From: Pseudomonadota bacterium
GTDB taxonomy: Bacteria; Pseudomonadota; Alphaproteobacteria; Kiloniellales; JACOMY01
DNA: 38,596 nucleotides
Direction of reading: 5' to 3'
Assembly: GCA_029781795.1 (NCBI GenBank)
Contig: JAKOWB010000314.1
Location: forward strand, 1 to 38,596
Below, in pieces: positions 1 to 8,372 of the stretch. The position numbers and the translations under genes are program-made. Below the pieces are notes generated by a model, which was given only the letters and a program-made list of their open reading frames with translations, had not been told where the DNA came from and made no database searches. Numbering within the stretch: position 1 is the first letter of the stretch; each line of letters starts with the position of its first letter.

Positions 1-37
1 CGAGACTGACAAGCAAGGCGAACAGGACGTGTCGCAT
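1..37 (-). CDS. 5' end of a probable exported protein (truncated by window)
   Basis: An ATG at 37 reading leftwards gives MRHVLFALLVSL before the window ends. A basic residue followed by a hydrophobic stretch is what a signal peptide or first membrane segment looks like. It has the same direction as ubiG upstream, but 344 bases separate them. Only 12 codons are visible, so neither the family nor the start is certain, and no strong Shine-Dalgarno sequence is seen. Confidence 0.4.
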   Translation of the reverse strand, partial: MRHVLFALLVSL

Positions 38-118
38 GACGGTCCGCTCGGACGGTGGACGGTAGAGGCTGCGAGCAGCTTAGGTCGCCGCTCCGGCGTC
101 GCGCTACCGTAGGTTTAG

Positions 119-385
119 TTGACCGGCGACGCTTCGGCCTCGCGGCCGACGGAATACCTGCTGAACACGCTGCACGCCGGCGGCCTCACGGCCCTGGCCC
201 CCGACCGCGCCAGGACGCCCGACCGCGACAGCTTCCACCGCCAGCTTCTGCTGCGCCGGCCGGTCGGCGAGGGCGGCGGCAACGATCCCGACGACGAGGA
301 TGTGGTCAGGCATGGCCTTGTCCTGCGCGGCGACCTGCCGCTCGGTGCCGTGGTGCCCGGCAACCACCTGTTGCCTGCGGTCTAG
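119..385 (+). CDS. Doubtful small ORF, 88 aa, TTG start, convergent with ubiG
   Basis: This frame opens with TTG directly after an in-frame TAG (116-118) and ends with a TAG that overlaps the ubiG stop on the other strand. Nearly all third codon positions are G or C, as in the real genes here, and the residue mix (Asp, Leu, Gly, Arg) is plausible. However, there is no good ribosome-binding site, no recognisable domain, and the start abuts a stop. It could be a small gene, the remnant of a decayed longer gene, or chance in GC-rich DNA. It is the only candidate in the 38-381 gap, which otherwise shows nothing I recognise. Confidence 0.25.
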   Translation: MTGDASASRPTEYLLNTLHAGGLTALAPDRARTPDRDSFHRQLLLRRPVGEGGGNDPDDEDVVRHGLVLRGDLPLGAVVPGNHLLPAV

Positions 386-1179
386 TGCGCGCGTTCCGCC
401 GCCAGCAGGTAGTTCACGTCGAGGTCGCGGGCGGAGAGGCGCCAGCCCTGGTCCAGCGGGTTGAAGACCAGGCCGGTGATCTCGGCCAGGGAGAAGCCGT
501 TGGCGCGCAGCAGGGCCGTCACCTCCGACGGCTTGAGGAAGCGCTTCCAGTCGTGCGTGCCGCGCGGCAGCCAGCGCAGCAGCCACTCGGCGCCGACGAT
601 GGCCATGAGGAAGGACTTGGAGGTGCGGTTGAGGGTGGAGAGCAGGAGCTGCCCGCCCGGCTTCACCAGGCGTCCCAGGTCGGCGACGAAGGCCGGCGGG
701 TCGGCCACGTGCTCGACGATCTCCAGCGCCAGCACGGCGTCGAAGGACTCGCCGGCGGCGACCAGCGCCTCGGCCGTGGTGGCGCGATAGTCGATGGCGA
801 GGCCCTGGTCCGCCGCGTGGGCCCGGGCGGCGGCGATGTTCTCGGGCGTGGCGTCGGCGCCGACAACCGTGGCGCCGAGGCGGGCCAGCGGCTCGCTGAC
901 CAGCCCGGCACCGCAGCCGAGGTCGAGCAGGCGAAGGCCCGCCAAGGGCTTCGGCGCTCCCGGGTCGCGGCCGGCCTGGGCCGCCAGGCGGCCGACCAGG
1001 AAGCCGAGGCGCGCCGGGTTCAGCCGGTGCAGCGGCTTCATCGGCCCCTCGGGGTCCCACCAGCGCTCGGCCAGGGCGGCGAACTTGGCGATCTCGGCCG
1101 GGTCGACGCTGCCGGCAGCCGGGACAGGGCCTGCGGGGAGGTGGCTTTCGGGGGCGGGGCTTTCGGTCGCTTGCGTCAT
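382..1179 (-). CDS. ubiG: Ubiquinone biosynthesis O-methyltransferase
   Basis: 265-residue SAM-dependent methyltransferase carrying out both O-methylations of ubiquinone biosynthesis in the cytoplasm. The N-terminal part has the UbiG signature: FAALAERWWDPEGPMKPLH and then NPARLGFL. The SAM-binding motif I is LLDLGCGAGLVSEPLA, followed by an acidic loop (VVGADATPENI) and motif II around LALEIVEHVADP. Length fits the family (about 240-260). I chose the ATG at 1177-1179 because the UbiG homology begins some 30 residues after it; the frame stays open upstream to 1518, but that extension has unnatural composition and covers the divergent lysC promoter region. The gene is transcribed away from lysC, a common alphaproteobacterial arrangement. 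Confidence 0.93.
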   Translation of the reverse strand: MTQATESPAPESHLPAGPVPAAGSVDPAEIAKFAALAERWWDPEGPMKPLHRLNPARLGFLVGRLAAQAGRDPGAPKPLAGLRLLDLGCGAGLVSEPLARLGATVVGADATPENIAAARAHAADQGLAIDYRATTAEALVAAGESFDAVLALEIVEHVADPPAFVADLGRLVKPGGQLLLSTLNRTSKSFLMAIVGAEWLLRWLPRGTHDWKRFLKPSEVTALLRANGFSLAEITGLVFNPLDQGWRLSARDLDVNYLLAAERAH

Positions 1180-1223
1180 GAAATAGATGCCTGAGCCTTG
1201 CCTTGCTTCGCCGGACGGGGGTG

Positions 1224-1253
1224 AGTATGGATAGCCGACGCCCACCCAGGCAA
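1224..1253 (-). promoter_or_regulatory. Possible ubiG promoter
   Basis: On the minus strand TTGCCT (1253-1248) and CATACT (1229-1224) are separated by 18 bases and lie about 45 bases before the ubiG ATG. The match to the sigma70 consensus is moderate. The rest of the 196-base ubiG-lysC interval has no convincing lysC promoter that I can see. Confidence 0.3.
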
Positions 1254-1375
1254 GCAGCCATGGCCGGCACCGGCGCCCAGCGGCGCGACGGCGCCCGCGG
1301 CCGATGGCTTGCCGCGCCGGTGGGCCTTTGTCGTGAGGGGACCTCAAGGGTCTCGCCAGGGGAGCAGGCGCGCCG

Positions 1376-2596
1376 ATGGCACGCATCGTGATGAAGTTCG
1401 GCGGTACCTCGGTCGGCGACGTGCCGCGCATCCAGAACGTGGCGCGCCGCGTGAAGGCCGAGGTCGAGCGCGGCCACGAGGTCGCGGTCGTGGTCTCGGC
1501 CATGTCCGGCGTGACCAACCAGCTCGTCGACTATGTGCGGCAGACGGCGGCGATCGCGGACCTGCGCGAATACGACACGGCGGTCGCCACCGGCGAGCAG
1601 GTGACGGTGGCGCTGCTCGCCATCGCGCTGCAGGAGATCGGCGTCTCGGCGCGCTCCTGGCTCGGCTGGCAGCTGCCCATCCGCACCTCGGACACGCACG
1701 GCTCGGCCCGCATCCGCTCGATCGACACGACCATCGTCGAGGAGCGCTTCAAGGAGGGCCAGGTGGCGGTGGTCGCCGGCTTCCAGGGCCTGTCGGACAA
1801 CAACCGCATCACCACGCTGGGGCGCGGCGGCAGCGACACCTCGGCGGTCGCACTGGCGGCGGCGCTCAAGGCCGAGCGCTGCGACATCTATACCGACGTC
1901 GACGGCGTCTATACCTGCGATCCCCGGATCGTGACCAAGGCGCGTAAGCTCGACAAGATCACCTATGAGGAGATGCTGGAGATGGCCTCGCAGGGGGCCA
2001 AGGTGCTGCAGACCCGCTCGGTCGAGATGGCGATGAACCATCGCGTGCGCGTCCAGGTGCTCTCCAGCTTCGAGGACAAGCCCGGTACCCTGGTGGTGGA
2101 CGAGGAAGAGATCGTGGAACAGGCAGTGGTCAGCGGCATCGCCTACTCGCGGGACGAGGCGAAGGTCACGCTCATCCGGGTCCCGGACCGCCCCGGCGTC
2201 GCCGCCGGCATCTTCGGCCCGCTGGCCGCGGCGGCGATCAACGTCGACATGATCGTGCAGAACATCTCGCTCGACGGCGAGACCACGGACATGACCTTCA
2301 CCGTCGGCCGCGCGGACCTCAAGCGCGCGCTGGCGACGCTGGAGCAGAACGCCGCCGCGCTGGGCAATCCGCGCATCGTGCACGACGCCACGGTGGCCAA
2401 GATCTCGGTCATCGGCGTCGGCATGCGCAGCCACACCGGCGTGGCGCAGCAGATGTTCAAGTCGCTCAGCGAGAAGGGCATCAACATCCAGGTCATCACC
2501 ACCAGCGAGATCAAGATCTCGGTGCTGATCGACGAGGCCTATACGGAGCTCGCCCTGCGCACGCTCCACACGGCCTACGGCCTCGACGCCGGCTGA
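1376..2596 (+). CDS. lysC: Aspartate kinase
   Basis: 406-residue aspartokinase that phosphorylates L-aspartate at the first step of lysine, threonine, methionine and isoleucine synthesis. The N-terminal kinase domain carries KFGGTSVGDV near residue 7 and the later GRGGSDTSAVALAAALKA segment, then YTDVDGVYTCDPR. Two ACT domains follow from about residue 265 (VTLIRVPDRPGVAAGIFGPL and the stretch containing ISVIGVGMRSHTGVA), the usual site of feedback inhibition by lysine and/or threonine. Length is normal for a monofunctional class. The ATG at 1376 has AGGGGAG about 11 bases upstream. It lies 37 bases before ptsP. asd, the next enzyme of the pathway, sits at 27663 in the same window. Confidence 0.96.
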   Translation: MARIVMKFGGTSVGDVPRIQNVARRVKAEVERGHEVAVVVSAMSGVTNQLVDYVRQTAAIADLREYDTAVATGEQVTVALLAIALQEIGVSARSWLGWQLPIRTSDTHGSARIRSIDTTIVEERFKEGQVAVVAGFQGLSDNNRITTLGRGGSDTSAVALAAALKAERCDIYTDVDGVYTCDPRIVTKARKLDKITYEEMLEMASQGAKVLQTRSVEMAMNHRVRVQVLSSFEDKPGTLVVDEEEIVEQAVVSGIAYSRDEAKVTLIRVPDRPGVAAGIFGPLAAAAINVDMIVQNISLDGETTDMTFTVGRADLKRALATLEQNAAALGNPRIVHDATVAKISVIGVGMRSHTGVAQQMFKSLSEKGINIQVITTSEIKISVLIDEAYTELALRTLHTAYGLDAG

Positions 2597-2633
2597 GCCC
2601 ATGTCCCAGGACTGACGAGGGGGACCGGGGGCG

Positions 2634-4886
2634 ATGGCAAGGGCACCCGGATGGGTCGGCGCACGCCGCCTGCTGAAGCAGCTGCGCGACACGCTGCAGC
2701 AGGGCGGGCCCGCCGGCCGTCGCCTCGACCAGGTGACCACGCTCATCGCCAACGACATGGTGGCCGAGGTCTGCTCGCTCTACGTCATGCGCGCGGGCGA
2801 GGTGCTGGAGCTCTTCGCCACCAAGGGCCTGAAGCCGGAAGCCGTGCACCAGACCCGCCTGCGCACCGGCGAGGGCCTGGTCGGCCTGATCGCGGCGCAG
2901 GCCCGCCCGCTGGTGCTGGACGACGCGCAGAGCCATCCGAACTTCGCCTACCGCCCGGAGACGGGGGAGGAGATCTTCCAGTCCTGGATGGGCGTGCCGA
3001 TCCTGCGCGAGGGCCGCGTGCTCGGCGTGCTGGTGGTGCAGAACAAGACCCGCCGCCTCTATACCGAGGAGGAGGTCGAGACGCTGGAGACCGTCTCGAT
3101 GGTGCTGGCCGAGATGCTGGCCTCGGGCACGGTGCTGGACCCCGAGGAGCAGCGCCTGGCCGAGGGCACCTCGCTGCTGCCGGCGCGCCTGGCCGGCATC
3201 GCGCTGCAGGAGGGCCTGGCCATCGGCACGGCGGTGCCGCACCACCGCGGCCTGGTCATCACCCGCATCGTCGCCGAGAACCCGGGCGAGGAGCGCAGCC
3301 GCCTCGGCGCCGCGATGCGCGAGCTGGCCGAGACGCTGGAGGAGCTGTTCGAGCAGAGCGAGCTGCAGCAGGCGGGCGAGCACCGCGACGTGCTCGAGAC
3401 CTATCGCATGTTCGCCGAGGACCGCGGCTGGATGGGCCGCATCGAGGAGGCCATCGCCTCGGGCCTCACCGCCGAGGCGGCGGTGCAGAAGGTGCAGAAC
3501 GACACCCAGGCGCGCATGGCGCAGGTCAGCGACCCCTACCTGCGCGAGCGGCTCTACGACCTCGACGACCTGGCCAACCGCCTGCTCTACATCCTGGTCG
3601 GCGGCGAGGGCGCGGCGCAGGCGCTGCCCGAGGACGCCATCCTGGTGGCGCGCTCGCTGGGGCCGGCGGAGCTGCTGGACTACGACCGCACGCGCCTCAA
3701 GGGCGTGGTGCTGGCCGAGGGCAGCCCGACCGCGCACGTCGCCATCGTCGCCCGCGCGCTCGACATCCCCATGGTCGGGCGCTGCCCCGAGGCGCTGACG
3801 CGCATCCGCCCCGGCGACAACGTCATCGTCGACGGCAACAGCGGCCAGGTGCTGGTGCGCCCGCGCGAGAACGTGCGCGCCTCGTTCCGCGAGGCGATCG
3901 AGCAGCGCGAGCGGCGGCGGCGTCTCTTCGCCGCGACGCGCGACCTGCCGGCGGTCAGCCGCGACGGCGTGCGCGTGACGCTGGGCATCAACGCCGGCCT
4001 CTTGATCGACATGCCGCAACTGCACGAGGCCGGCGCCGACTTCGTCGGGCTCTATCGCACCGAAGTGCCCTTCATGGTGCGCGAGTCCTTCCCCAGCGTC
4101 GCCGAGCAGCGCGAGATCTATGCCCGCATCCTCGAGGTCGCGGCCGGCAAGCCGGTCACCTTCCGCACGCTCGACATCGGCGGCGACAAGGCGCTGCCCT
4201 ATTGGGCGGGCGCGGCGGAGGAGAATCCGGCGATGGGCTGGCGCGCCATCCGCATCGGCCTGGACCGGCCGGCGCTGCTGCGCCAGCAGCTGCGCGCGCT
4301 GGTGCAGGCGGCGGCCGGCGGGCGCCTCATCGTCATGTTCCCGATGGTGACTGAGGTTGCGGAATTCCAGCGCGCCAAGGCGCTGCTGCTGCGCGAGGCG
4401 GCGGCGGCGGAGAGGCCGCCCTCGAACCTGGTCTGCGGCGTGATGCTGGAGGTGCCGGCGCTGCTGTTCCAGCTCGACCAGCTCTTCGCCGCGGTCGACT
4501 TCGTCTCCATCGGCTCCAACGACCTGCTGCAGTTTCTCTTCGCCACCGACCGCGGCAACCCGGCGCTGGCGCGGCGCTACGAGGCGACCTCGCCGACGGG
4601 TCTCGGCCTCTTCAGCGACCTCGCGGCACGCGCCGCGGCGGCCGGCGTGCCGCTGTCGCTCTGCGGCGAGACCGCGGCCTCGCCGCTGGAGGCGATGATG
4701 CTGGTCGGCTGCGGCCTGCGGTCCCTCTCCATGCCGCCGGCGGCGGTGGCGCCGGTGAAGACCATGATCCGCTCGCTCGACGTCGGGCACCTCGCCCGCT
4801 TCCTGGACTCCTGCCGCACGCTGGAAACGCCGTCGCTGCGCCACCTACTAACCGCATATGCACGCGATCACGGCGTGGAGTTTTGA
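2634..4886 (+). CDS. ptsP: Phosphoenolpyruvate-protein phosphotransferase PtsP (enzyme I-Ntr)
   Basis: 750-residue first enzyme of the nitrogen PTS, which transfers phosphate from PEP to NPr and then PtsN to signal nitrogen and potassium status. Domain order: GAF sensor (about 15-160), enzyme I N-terminal domain with the phosphohistidine swivel motif GSPTAHVAIVARALDIP (His368), then a PEP-binding TIM barrel with FRTLDIGGDKALPYW, the VSIGSNDLLQF loop and the active-site CGETAASP. The residue before the catalytic His is Ala rather than the commoner Ser. The ATG at 2634 follows a G-rich leader. lysC-ptsP adjacency is conserved in alphaproteobacteria. The partners NPr and PtsN are not in the window. 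Confidence 0.95.
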   Translation: MARAPGWVGARRLLKQLRDTLQQGGPAGRRLDQVTTLIANDMVAEVCSLYVMRAGEVLELFATKGLKPEAVHQTRLRTGEGLVGLIAAQARPLVLDDAQSHPNFAYRPETGEEIFQSWMGVPILREGRVLGVLVVQNKTRRLYTEEEVETLETVSMVLAEMLASGTVLDPEEQRLAEGTSLLPARLAGIALQEGLAIGTAVPHHRGLVITRIVAENPGEERSRLGAAMRELAETLEELFEQSELQQAGEHRDVLETYRMFAEDRGWMGRIEEAIASGLTAEAAVQKVQNDTQARMAQVSDPYLRERLYDLDDLANRLLYILVGGEGAAQALPEDAILVARSLGPAELLDYDRTRLKGVVLAEGSPTAHVAIVARALDIPMVGRCPEALTRIRPGDNVIVDGNSGQVLVRPRENVRASFREAIEQRERRRRLFAATRDLPAVSRDGVRVTLGINAGLLIDMPQLHEAGADFVGLYRTEVPFMVRESFPSVAEQREIYARILEVAAGKPVTFRTLDIGGDKALPYWAGAAEENPAMGWRAIRIGLDRPALLRQQLRALVQAAAGGRLIVMFPMVTEVAEFQRAKALLLREAAAAERPPSNLVCGVMLEVPALLFQLDQLFAAVDFVSIGSNDLLQFLFATDRGNPALARRYEATSPTGLGLFSDLAARAAAAGVPLSLCGETAASPLEAMMLVGCGLRSLSMPPAAVAPVKTMIRSLDVGHLARFLDSCRTLETPSLRHLLTAYARDHGVEF

Positions 4887-4907
4887 TGGCCCGGAGGCCT
4901 GAAATGT

Positions 4908-4935
4908 TTGCCGGGCACGGTCGAACTTTGATAAA
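4908..4935 (+). promoter_or_regulatory. Possible promoter upstream of the RodZ-like gene
   Basis: TTGCCG (4908-4913), a 16-base spacer and GATAAA (4930-4935) lie in the 127-base gap after ptsP, which is unusually AT-rich here. This would let the RodZ-like gene be expressed apart from ptsP. Inferred from sequence alone. Confidence 0.3.
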
Positions 4936-5013
4936 AGACACAAGGTCTTGGCGGGTGGGGGCCCCGCCGGGCCGGGGTTTTACGACCGAAGCAGGCCCGC
5001 GAAAGACTCGTCA

Positions 5014-6264
5014 ATGGGCGAGCGAGGCAAGGTGAGCGTGCTCAGACCGGTACCGAAGGAGCACCGCGGCGAGATCGCAGAGGGCGTCACGCCGATCGGC
5101 GGGAAGGGGCAAGAGGCAGGTGACGAGCCGCGGCTGATCCTGGACAGGGAGCCGGAACCGCGCGCGCCCGCGGAGGAGACCGCGCGCCACGACTTCGAAC
5201 CGGTGATCCAGCCGACCACGGTCGGCGGCCTGCTGGCCGTCACGCGCATGAAGTTCGGCCAGGACCTGCGCCAGGTGTCGCAGGCGCTGCGCATCCGCCA
5301 GGGCTACCTCGAGGCGATCGAGCAGGACCGCCATTCCGACCTGCCCGGCCTGCCCTATGCCGTGGGCTTCGTGCGCAGCTATGCCGACTACCTGGGCCTG
5401 GACGGCAAGGCCCTGGTGCAGCGCTACAAGGACGAGGCCCAGGGCCTCAGCCGCAAGCCGACGCTGGTGTTTCCGGCGCCGGTGCAGGAAGGCAAGGTGC
5501 CGACCGGCGCCATCATCCTCGTCTCGCTGATCCTGGTCGGCCTGGCCTATGCCGGCTGGACCTACTTCTCGCGCGAAACGCAGGCGCCGCCGGCGGCGGT
5601 CGCCGCGCCGCCCACAAGCAGCGGCAACACGGCCGGGGCCGCGCCCGCGCCGACGCCCAGCGCCGTCGATGCCAATGCCAGCGAGGCCCAGCCTGCGGCT
5701 ACTCCCGCGCCGGCCCCCGCGCCCCAGCCCGAGGCGCCCCTCGCCGGCACCGGCGGCGGCAGCGCGCCGGCGCCCGGCGGCAGCCTCGGCGGCCCGCTGG
5801 CCGCGCCCCTGCCGCAACCCGGCACCACCGACATGGCGGTCGCCACGCCTGCCCCCATCGCGTCTCCCGGCGTCACGCCGCCGCCCGCGGTGAGCGACCT
5901 GACGGCCAGCGGTGGCGGCGGCCCCTCGCCCAGCCCGGCGGCGCCCGCCGCGCCGGCCGTCGCCCCGGCGGCGACGCAGGAGGCGGCGCTGCCCCCGGCC
6001 AAGCCGGCGGCGCGCGTGGTGATCCGCGCCAAGCAGGATTCCTGGGTGCAGATCCGCGACGCCAAGGACCAGGCCATCGTCACCCAGGTCCTGCGCGAGG
6101 GCGACAGCTACGAGGTGCCGGACCAGCCGGGCCTGGTGCTGCTGACCGGCAACGCCGGCGGCCTGGTGATCACGGTGGACGGCAAGACCCTGCCGCCGCT
6201 GGGCGCCGTCGGCGCGGTGAAGCGCAACCTGGCGCTCGACCCCGACAAGCTGCTGGGCCAGTAG
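5014..6264 (+). CDS. RodZ-like helix-turn-helix membrane protein
   Basis: 416-residue protein with RodZ architecture. A cytoplasmic HTH_25 domain lies at about 70-140 (LRQVSQALRIRQGYLEAIEQ, then YAVGFVRSYADYLGLD). One membrane segment is at about 165-186 (GAIILVSLILVGLAYAGW). A long Pro/Ala/Gly-rich periplasmic linker follows, and a C-terminal beta domain of the DUF4115 type starts at about 335 (IRAKQDSWVQIRDAKDQ). RodZ proteins tether MreB to the cell wall synthesis machinery at the membrane. I chose ATG 5014, with GAAAG upstream; the frame is open to 4948 but that region overlaps the candidate promoter's downstream DNA. Placement after ptsP and before ispG is typical in this group. Confidence 0.85.
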   Translation: MGERGKVSVLRPVPKEHRGEIAEGVTPIGGKGQEAGDEPRLILDREPEPRAPAEETARHDFEPVIQPTTVGGLLAVTRMKFGQDLRQVSQALRIRQGYLEAIEQDRHSDLPGLPYAVGFVRSYADYLGLDGKALVQRYKDEAQGLSRKPTLVFPAPVQEGKVPTGAIILVSLILVGLAYAGWTYFSRETQAPPAAVAAPPTSSGNTAGAAPAPTPSAVDANASEAQPAATPAPAPAPQPEAPLAGTGGGSAPAPGGSLGGPLAAPLPQPGTTDMAVATPAPIASPGVTPPPAVSDLTASGGGGPSPSPAAPAAPAVAPAATQEAALPPAKPAARVVIRAKQDSWVQIRDAKDQAIVTQVLREGDSYEVPDQPGLVLLTGNAGGLVITVDGKTLPPLGAVGAVKRNLALDPDKLLGQ

Positions 6265-6283
6265 GCGCCGCCGTCTCGCCGCC

Positions 6284-6514
6284 CTAGAGGCGTTTCCCCG
6301 TATCCAGTATGACCGCGGTGTAGTCGCGGTAGCTCATCCCCAGTTCCTCCGCCCGTGCCAGGCGGCGCAGCGCGATCTCGCGCGGCGGCGTCTTCCAGGC
6401 GGCGTTGTGCGCCTTGGACCAGCAGAAGAGGCGCCAGCCCGCGTCCTTCGGCTCGGGCGGGTCCAGCGGCGGGCCGCCGTTGTGGCCGATGGCGGGCGCG
6501 AGAGCGTCTGGCAT
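6284..6514 (-). CDS. Small GHNGGPPL-motif protein, 76 aa
   Basis: 76-residue basic protein starting MPDALAPAIGHNGGPPLDPP. The IGHNxGPPL motif recurs at the N-terminus of many small uncharacterised alphaproteobacterial proteins; function is not known to me. The rest is helical and charged, with three Trp residues (GWRLFCWSKAHNAAW). There is no signal peptide or membrane segment. It is transcribed divergently from the XRE-cupin regulator, and the 29 bases between the two starts hold a perfect 18-bp palindrome, so both genes are probably controlled together. High GC at third codon positions and the known motif argue that it is real. Confidence 0.7.
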   Translation of the reverse strand: MPDALAPAIGHNGGPPLDPPEPKDAGWRLFCWSKAHNAAWKTPPREIALRRLARAEELGMSYRDYTAVILDTGKRL

Positions 6515-6542
6515 GGCGCGAGTATGTCTATTATAATAGACA
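6508..6542. promoter_or_regulatory. Divergent promoter with perfect 18-bp palindromic operator
   Basis: TGTCTATTATAATAGACA at 6525-6542 is a perfect inverted repeat between two divergent start codons (6514 minus, 6544 plus). Its centre supplies TATAAT on both strands (6532-6537 plus, 6535-6530 minus). For the plus strand CTGGCA (6508-6513) sits 18 bases upstream as a possible -35. The AT-rich island is striking in such GC-rich DNA. It is probably the binding site of the neighbouring XRE protein, which would block both promoters. Confidence 0.75.
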
Positions 6543-6543
6543 A

Positions 6544-7116
6544 ATGTCCACGATGATTCGGGACCCGGCCGAAGCCGCCCTGTCCAATCGCCTGAAGCAG
6601 GAGCGCGAGGCGCGCGGCTGGTCGCTGGCCGAGCTGGCCGAGCGCAGCGGGGTCAGCAAGGCCATGATCAGCCGCGTCGAGCGCGACGAGGCGAGCCCGA
6701 CGGCGGCGCTGCTGGGGCGCCTCTCGGCGGCCTTCGGCCTCACCCTGTCGCAGCTCTTCGCCCGCGCCGAGGCCGGCGGGCGGCTGGCCCGCAAGGCGCA
6801 GCAGCCGGCCTGGCAGGACCCTGACACCGGTTTCCGCCGCCGCTCGCTCTCGCCGCCGGATCCGGCCGGGCTGGAGCTGGTGTGGGGCGAGCTGCCGCCG
6901 GGGGCGGAGATCGCCTATCCGGCGGCGGCACTGGCCTTCATGGCGACGCACCAGGCGGTGCTGCTGGAGGGCACGCTGGAGATCGTGCTGGCCGGCCAGC
7001 CCTTCCGCCTGGCGCCGGGCGATTGCCTGCACTACGGCCCGCCGGCCGAAACGATCTACCGTAACCCCGGTGCAACGCCCGCGCGCTACATCGTCGCCCT
7101 GCTGCGCGCCGCCTGA
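6544..7116 (+). CDS. XRE-family transcriptional regulator with C-terminal cupin domain
   Basis: 190-residue cytoplasmic regulator. An N-terminal XRE helix-turn-helix lies at about 12-68 ([36 protein letters not shown]), and a cupin sensor domain at about 105-188, ending with [19 protein letters not shown]. Family members bind a small ligand in the cupin and repress nearby genes; no substrate can be read from this sequence. The ATG at 6544 lies 7 bases past the centre-borne TATAAT, so the transcript may be leaderless; I see no Shine-Dalgarno. Autoregulation through the palindrome is likely. A longer open frame starts at 6355 but would read through the divergent gene and promoter. Confidence 0.88.
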   Translation: MSTMIRDPAEAALSNRLKQEREARGWSLAELAERSGVSKAMISRVERDEASPTAALLGRLSAAFGLTLSQLFARAEAGGRLARKAQQPAWQDPDTGFRRRSLSPPDPAGLELVWGELPPGAEIAYPAAALAFMATHQAVLLEGTLEIVLAGQPFRLAPGDCLHYGPPAETIYRNPGATPARYIVALLRAA

Positions 7117-7199
7117 TCCCGCCGCCTTGCGCTTTCAGGCCCTGGCGCGCATCTTCCCCGGCACAGGACACCGCCCAGCCCGAAAGGCAGCCTTCCTCG

Positions 7200-8372
7200 A
7201 TGAGCGACCACACCGCCCACCGCCCCTGGCGCCAGATCATTCGCCGCAAGAGCCGCCAGATCCACGTCGGCAAGGTCGCCGTCGGCGGCGACGCGCCGAT
7301 CACCGTGCAGTCGATGACCACGACGCGCACCTGGGACGTCAAGGCGACGATCGAGCAGGTGCACGCGCTGGAGGCCGCCGGCGCCGACATCGTCCGCATC
7401 TCCTGCCCCGACGAGGAGTCCTCGGCGGCGCTGAAGCAGATCGTGCCGAACGTCGGCGTGCCGATCGTCGCCGACATCCACTTCCACTACAAGCGCGGCA
7501 TCGAGGCGGCGCGGAACGGCGCCGCCTGCCTGCGCATCAATCCGGGCAACATCGGCGGCCGCGACCGGGTGAAGGAGGTCGTGAAGGCGGCGCGCGACCA
7601 CAACCTCTCCATTCGCATCGGCGTCAACGCCGGCTCGCTGGAGAAGGACCTCTTGGAGAAGTACGGCGAGCCCTGCCCCGACGCCATGGTCGAGAGCGCG
7701 CTGAACCACATGAAGTTCCTGCAGGACGAGGACTTCCACGAGTTCAAGATCTCCTGCAAGGCCTCCGACGTGTTCCTCGCCGTCGCCGCCTACCAGCAGC
7801 TCGCCGAGGCCTGCGACTATCCCCTGCACCTCGGCATCACCGAGGCCGGCGGGCTGCGCAGCGGCACCATCAAGTCCGCCATCGGCCTCGGCTCGCTGCT
7901 CTGGGCCGGCATCGGCGACACCATCCGCGTCTCGCTCTCGGCCGACCCGGTCGAGGAGGTGAAGGCCGGCTTCGACATGCTGAAGTCGCTGGGCTTGCGC
8001 CACCGCGGCGTCAACGTGATCTCCTGCCCCTCCTGCGCGCGCCAGCAATACGACGTGATCAAGACCGTCGAGGAGCTGGAGCGCCGCATCGCCCACATCA
8101 CCACGCCGATGACCGTCTCGGTGATCGGCTGCGTGGTGAACGGCCCCGGCGAGGCGACCATGACCGACATCGGCTTCACCGGCGGCGGCAAGGGCACGCA
8201 CCAGGTCTACCTCGCCGGCGTGCCGCACCATCGCCTGAAGGACGAGGGCATCGTCGAGCACCTGGCCGGCCTGATCGAGGCCAAGGCCAAGGAGATCGAG
8301 GCCCGGAAGGCGGAAGCGGAGAAGGCCGCGGCGGAGAAGGCCGAGGCCGGCGCGGCGGCCGCCGCCGAGTAG
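7200..8372 (+). CDS. ispG: 4-hydroxy-3-methylbut-2-en-1-yl diphosphate synthase
   Basis: 390-residue 4Fe-4S enzyme of the non-mevalonate (MEP) isoprenoid pathway that converts 2-C-methylerythritol 2,4-cyclodiphosphate to HMBPP. The TIM-barrel N-terminus begins with [18 protein letters not shown] and [10 protein letters not shown]. The cluster ligands are visible as SCPSC (Cys276, Cys279) and GCVVNGPGE (Cys311, Glu318). Length matches the two-domain bacterial form. The C-terminal 40 residues are an Ala/Glu/Lys-rich tail that many homologues lack. ATG at 7200. Its TAG stop shares its G with the GTG start of the next gene. Confidence 0.96.
   Translation: MSDHTAHRPWRQIIRRKSRQIHVGKVAVGGDAPITVQSMTTTRTWDVKATIEQVHALEAAGADIVRISCPDEESSAALKQIVPNVGVPIVADIHFHYKRGIEAARNGAACLRINPGNIGGRDRVKEVVKAARDHNLSIRIGVNAGSLEKDLLEKYGEPCPDAMVESALNHMKFLQDEDFHEFKISCKASDVFLAVAAYQQLAEACDYPLHLGITEAGGLRSGTIKSAIGLGSLLWAGIGDTIRVSLSADPVEEVKAGFDMLKSLGLRHRGVNVISCPSCARQQYDVIKTVEELERRIAHITTPMTVSVIGCVVNGPGEATMTDIGFTGGGKGTHQVYLAGVPHHRLKDEGIVEHLAGLIEAKAKEIEARKAEAEKAAAEKAEAGAAAAAE

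Noticed and set aside
1180..1375. Riboswitch or attenuator upstream of lysC
   Set aside because: The 196-base leader has only scattered short GC-rich complementarity; I see no lysine-riboswitch-like fold or leader peptide rich in lysine or threonine.
104..2758. Long minus-strand open frame (884 codons) across ubiG, lysC and the start of ptsP
   Set aside because: It runs antisense to lysC in another frame; its product is low-complexity Arg/Gly/Ala/His sequence, a by-product of extreme GC bias.
2511..4844. Minus-strand open frame (777 codons) opposite ptsP
   Set aside because: Antisense shadow: no domains, and composition typical of reverse-complemented GC-rich coding DNA.
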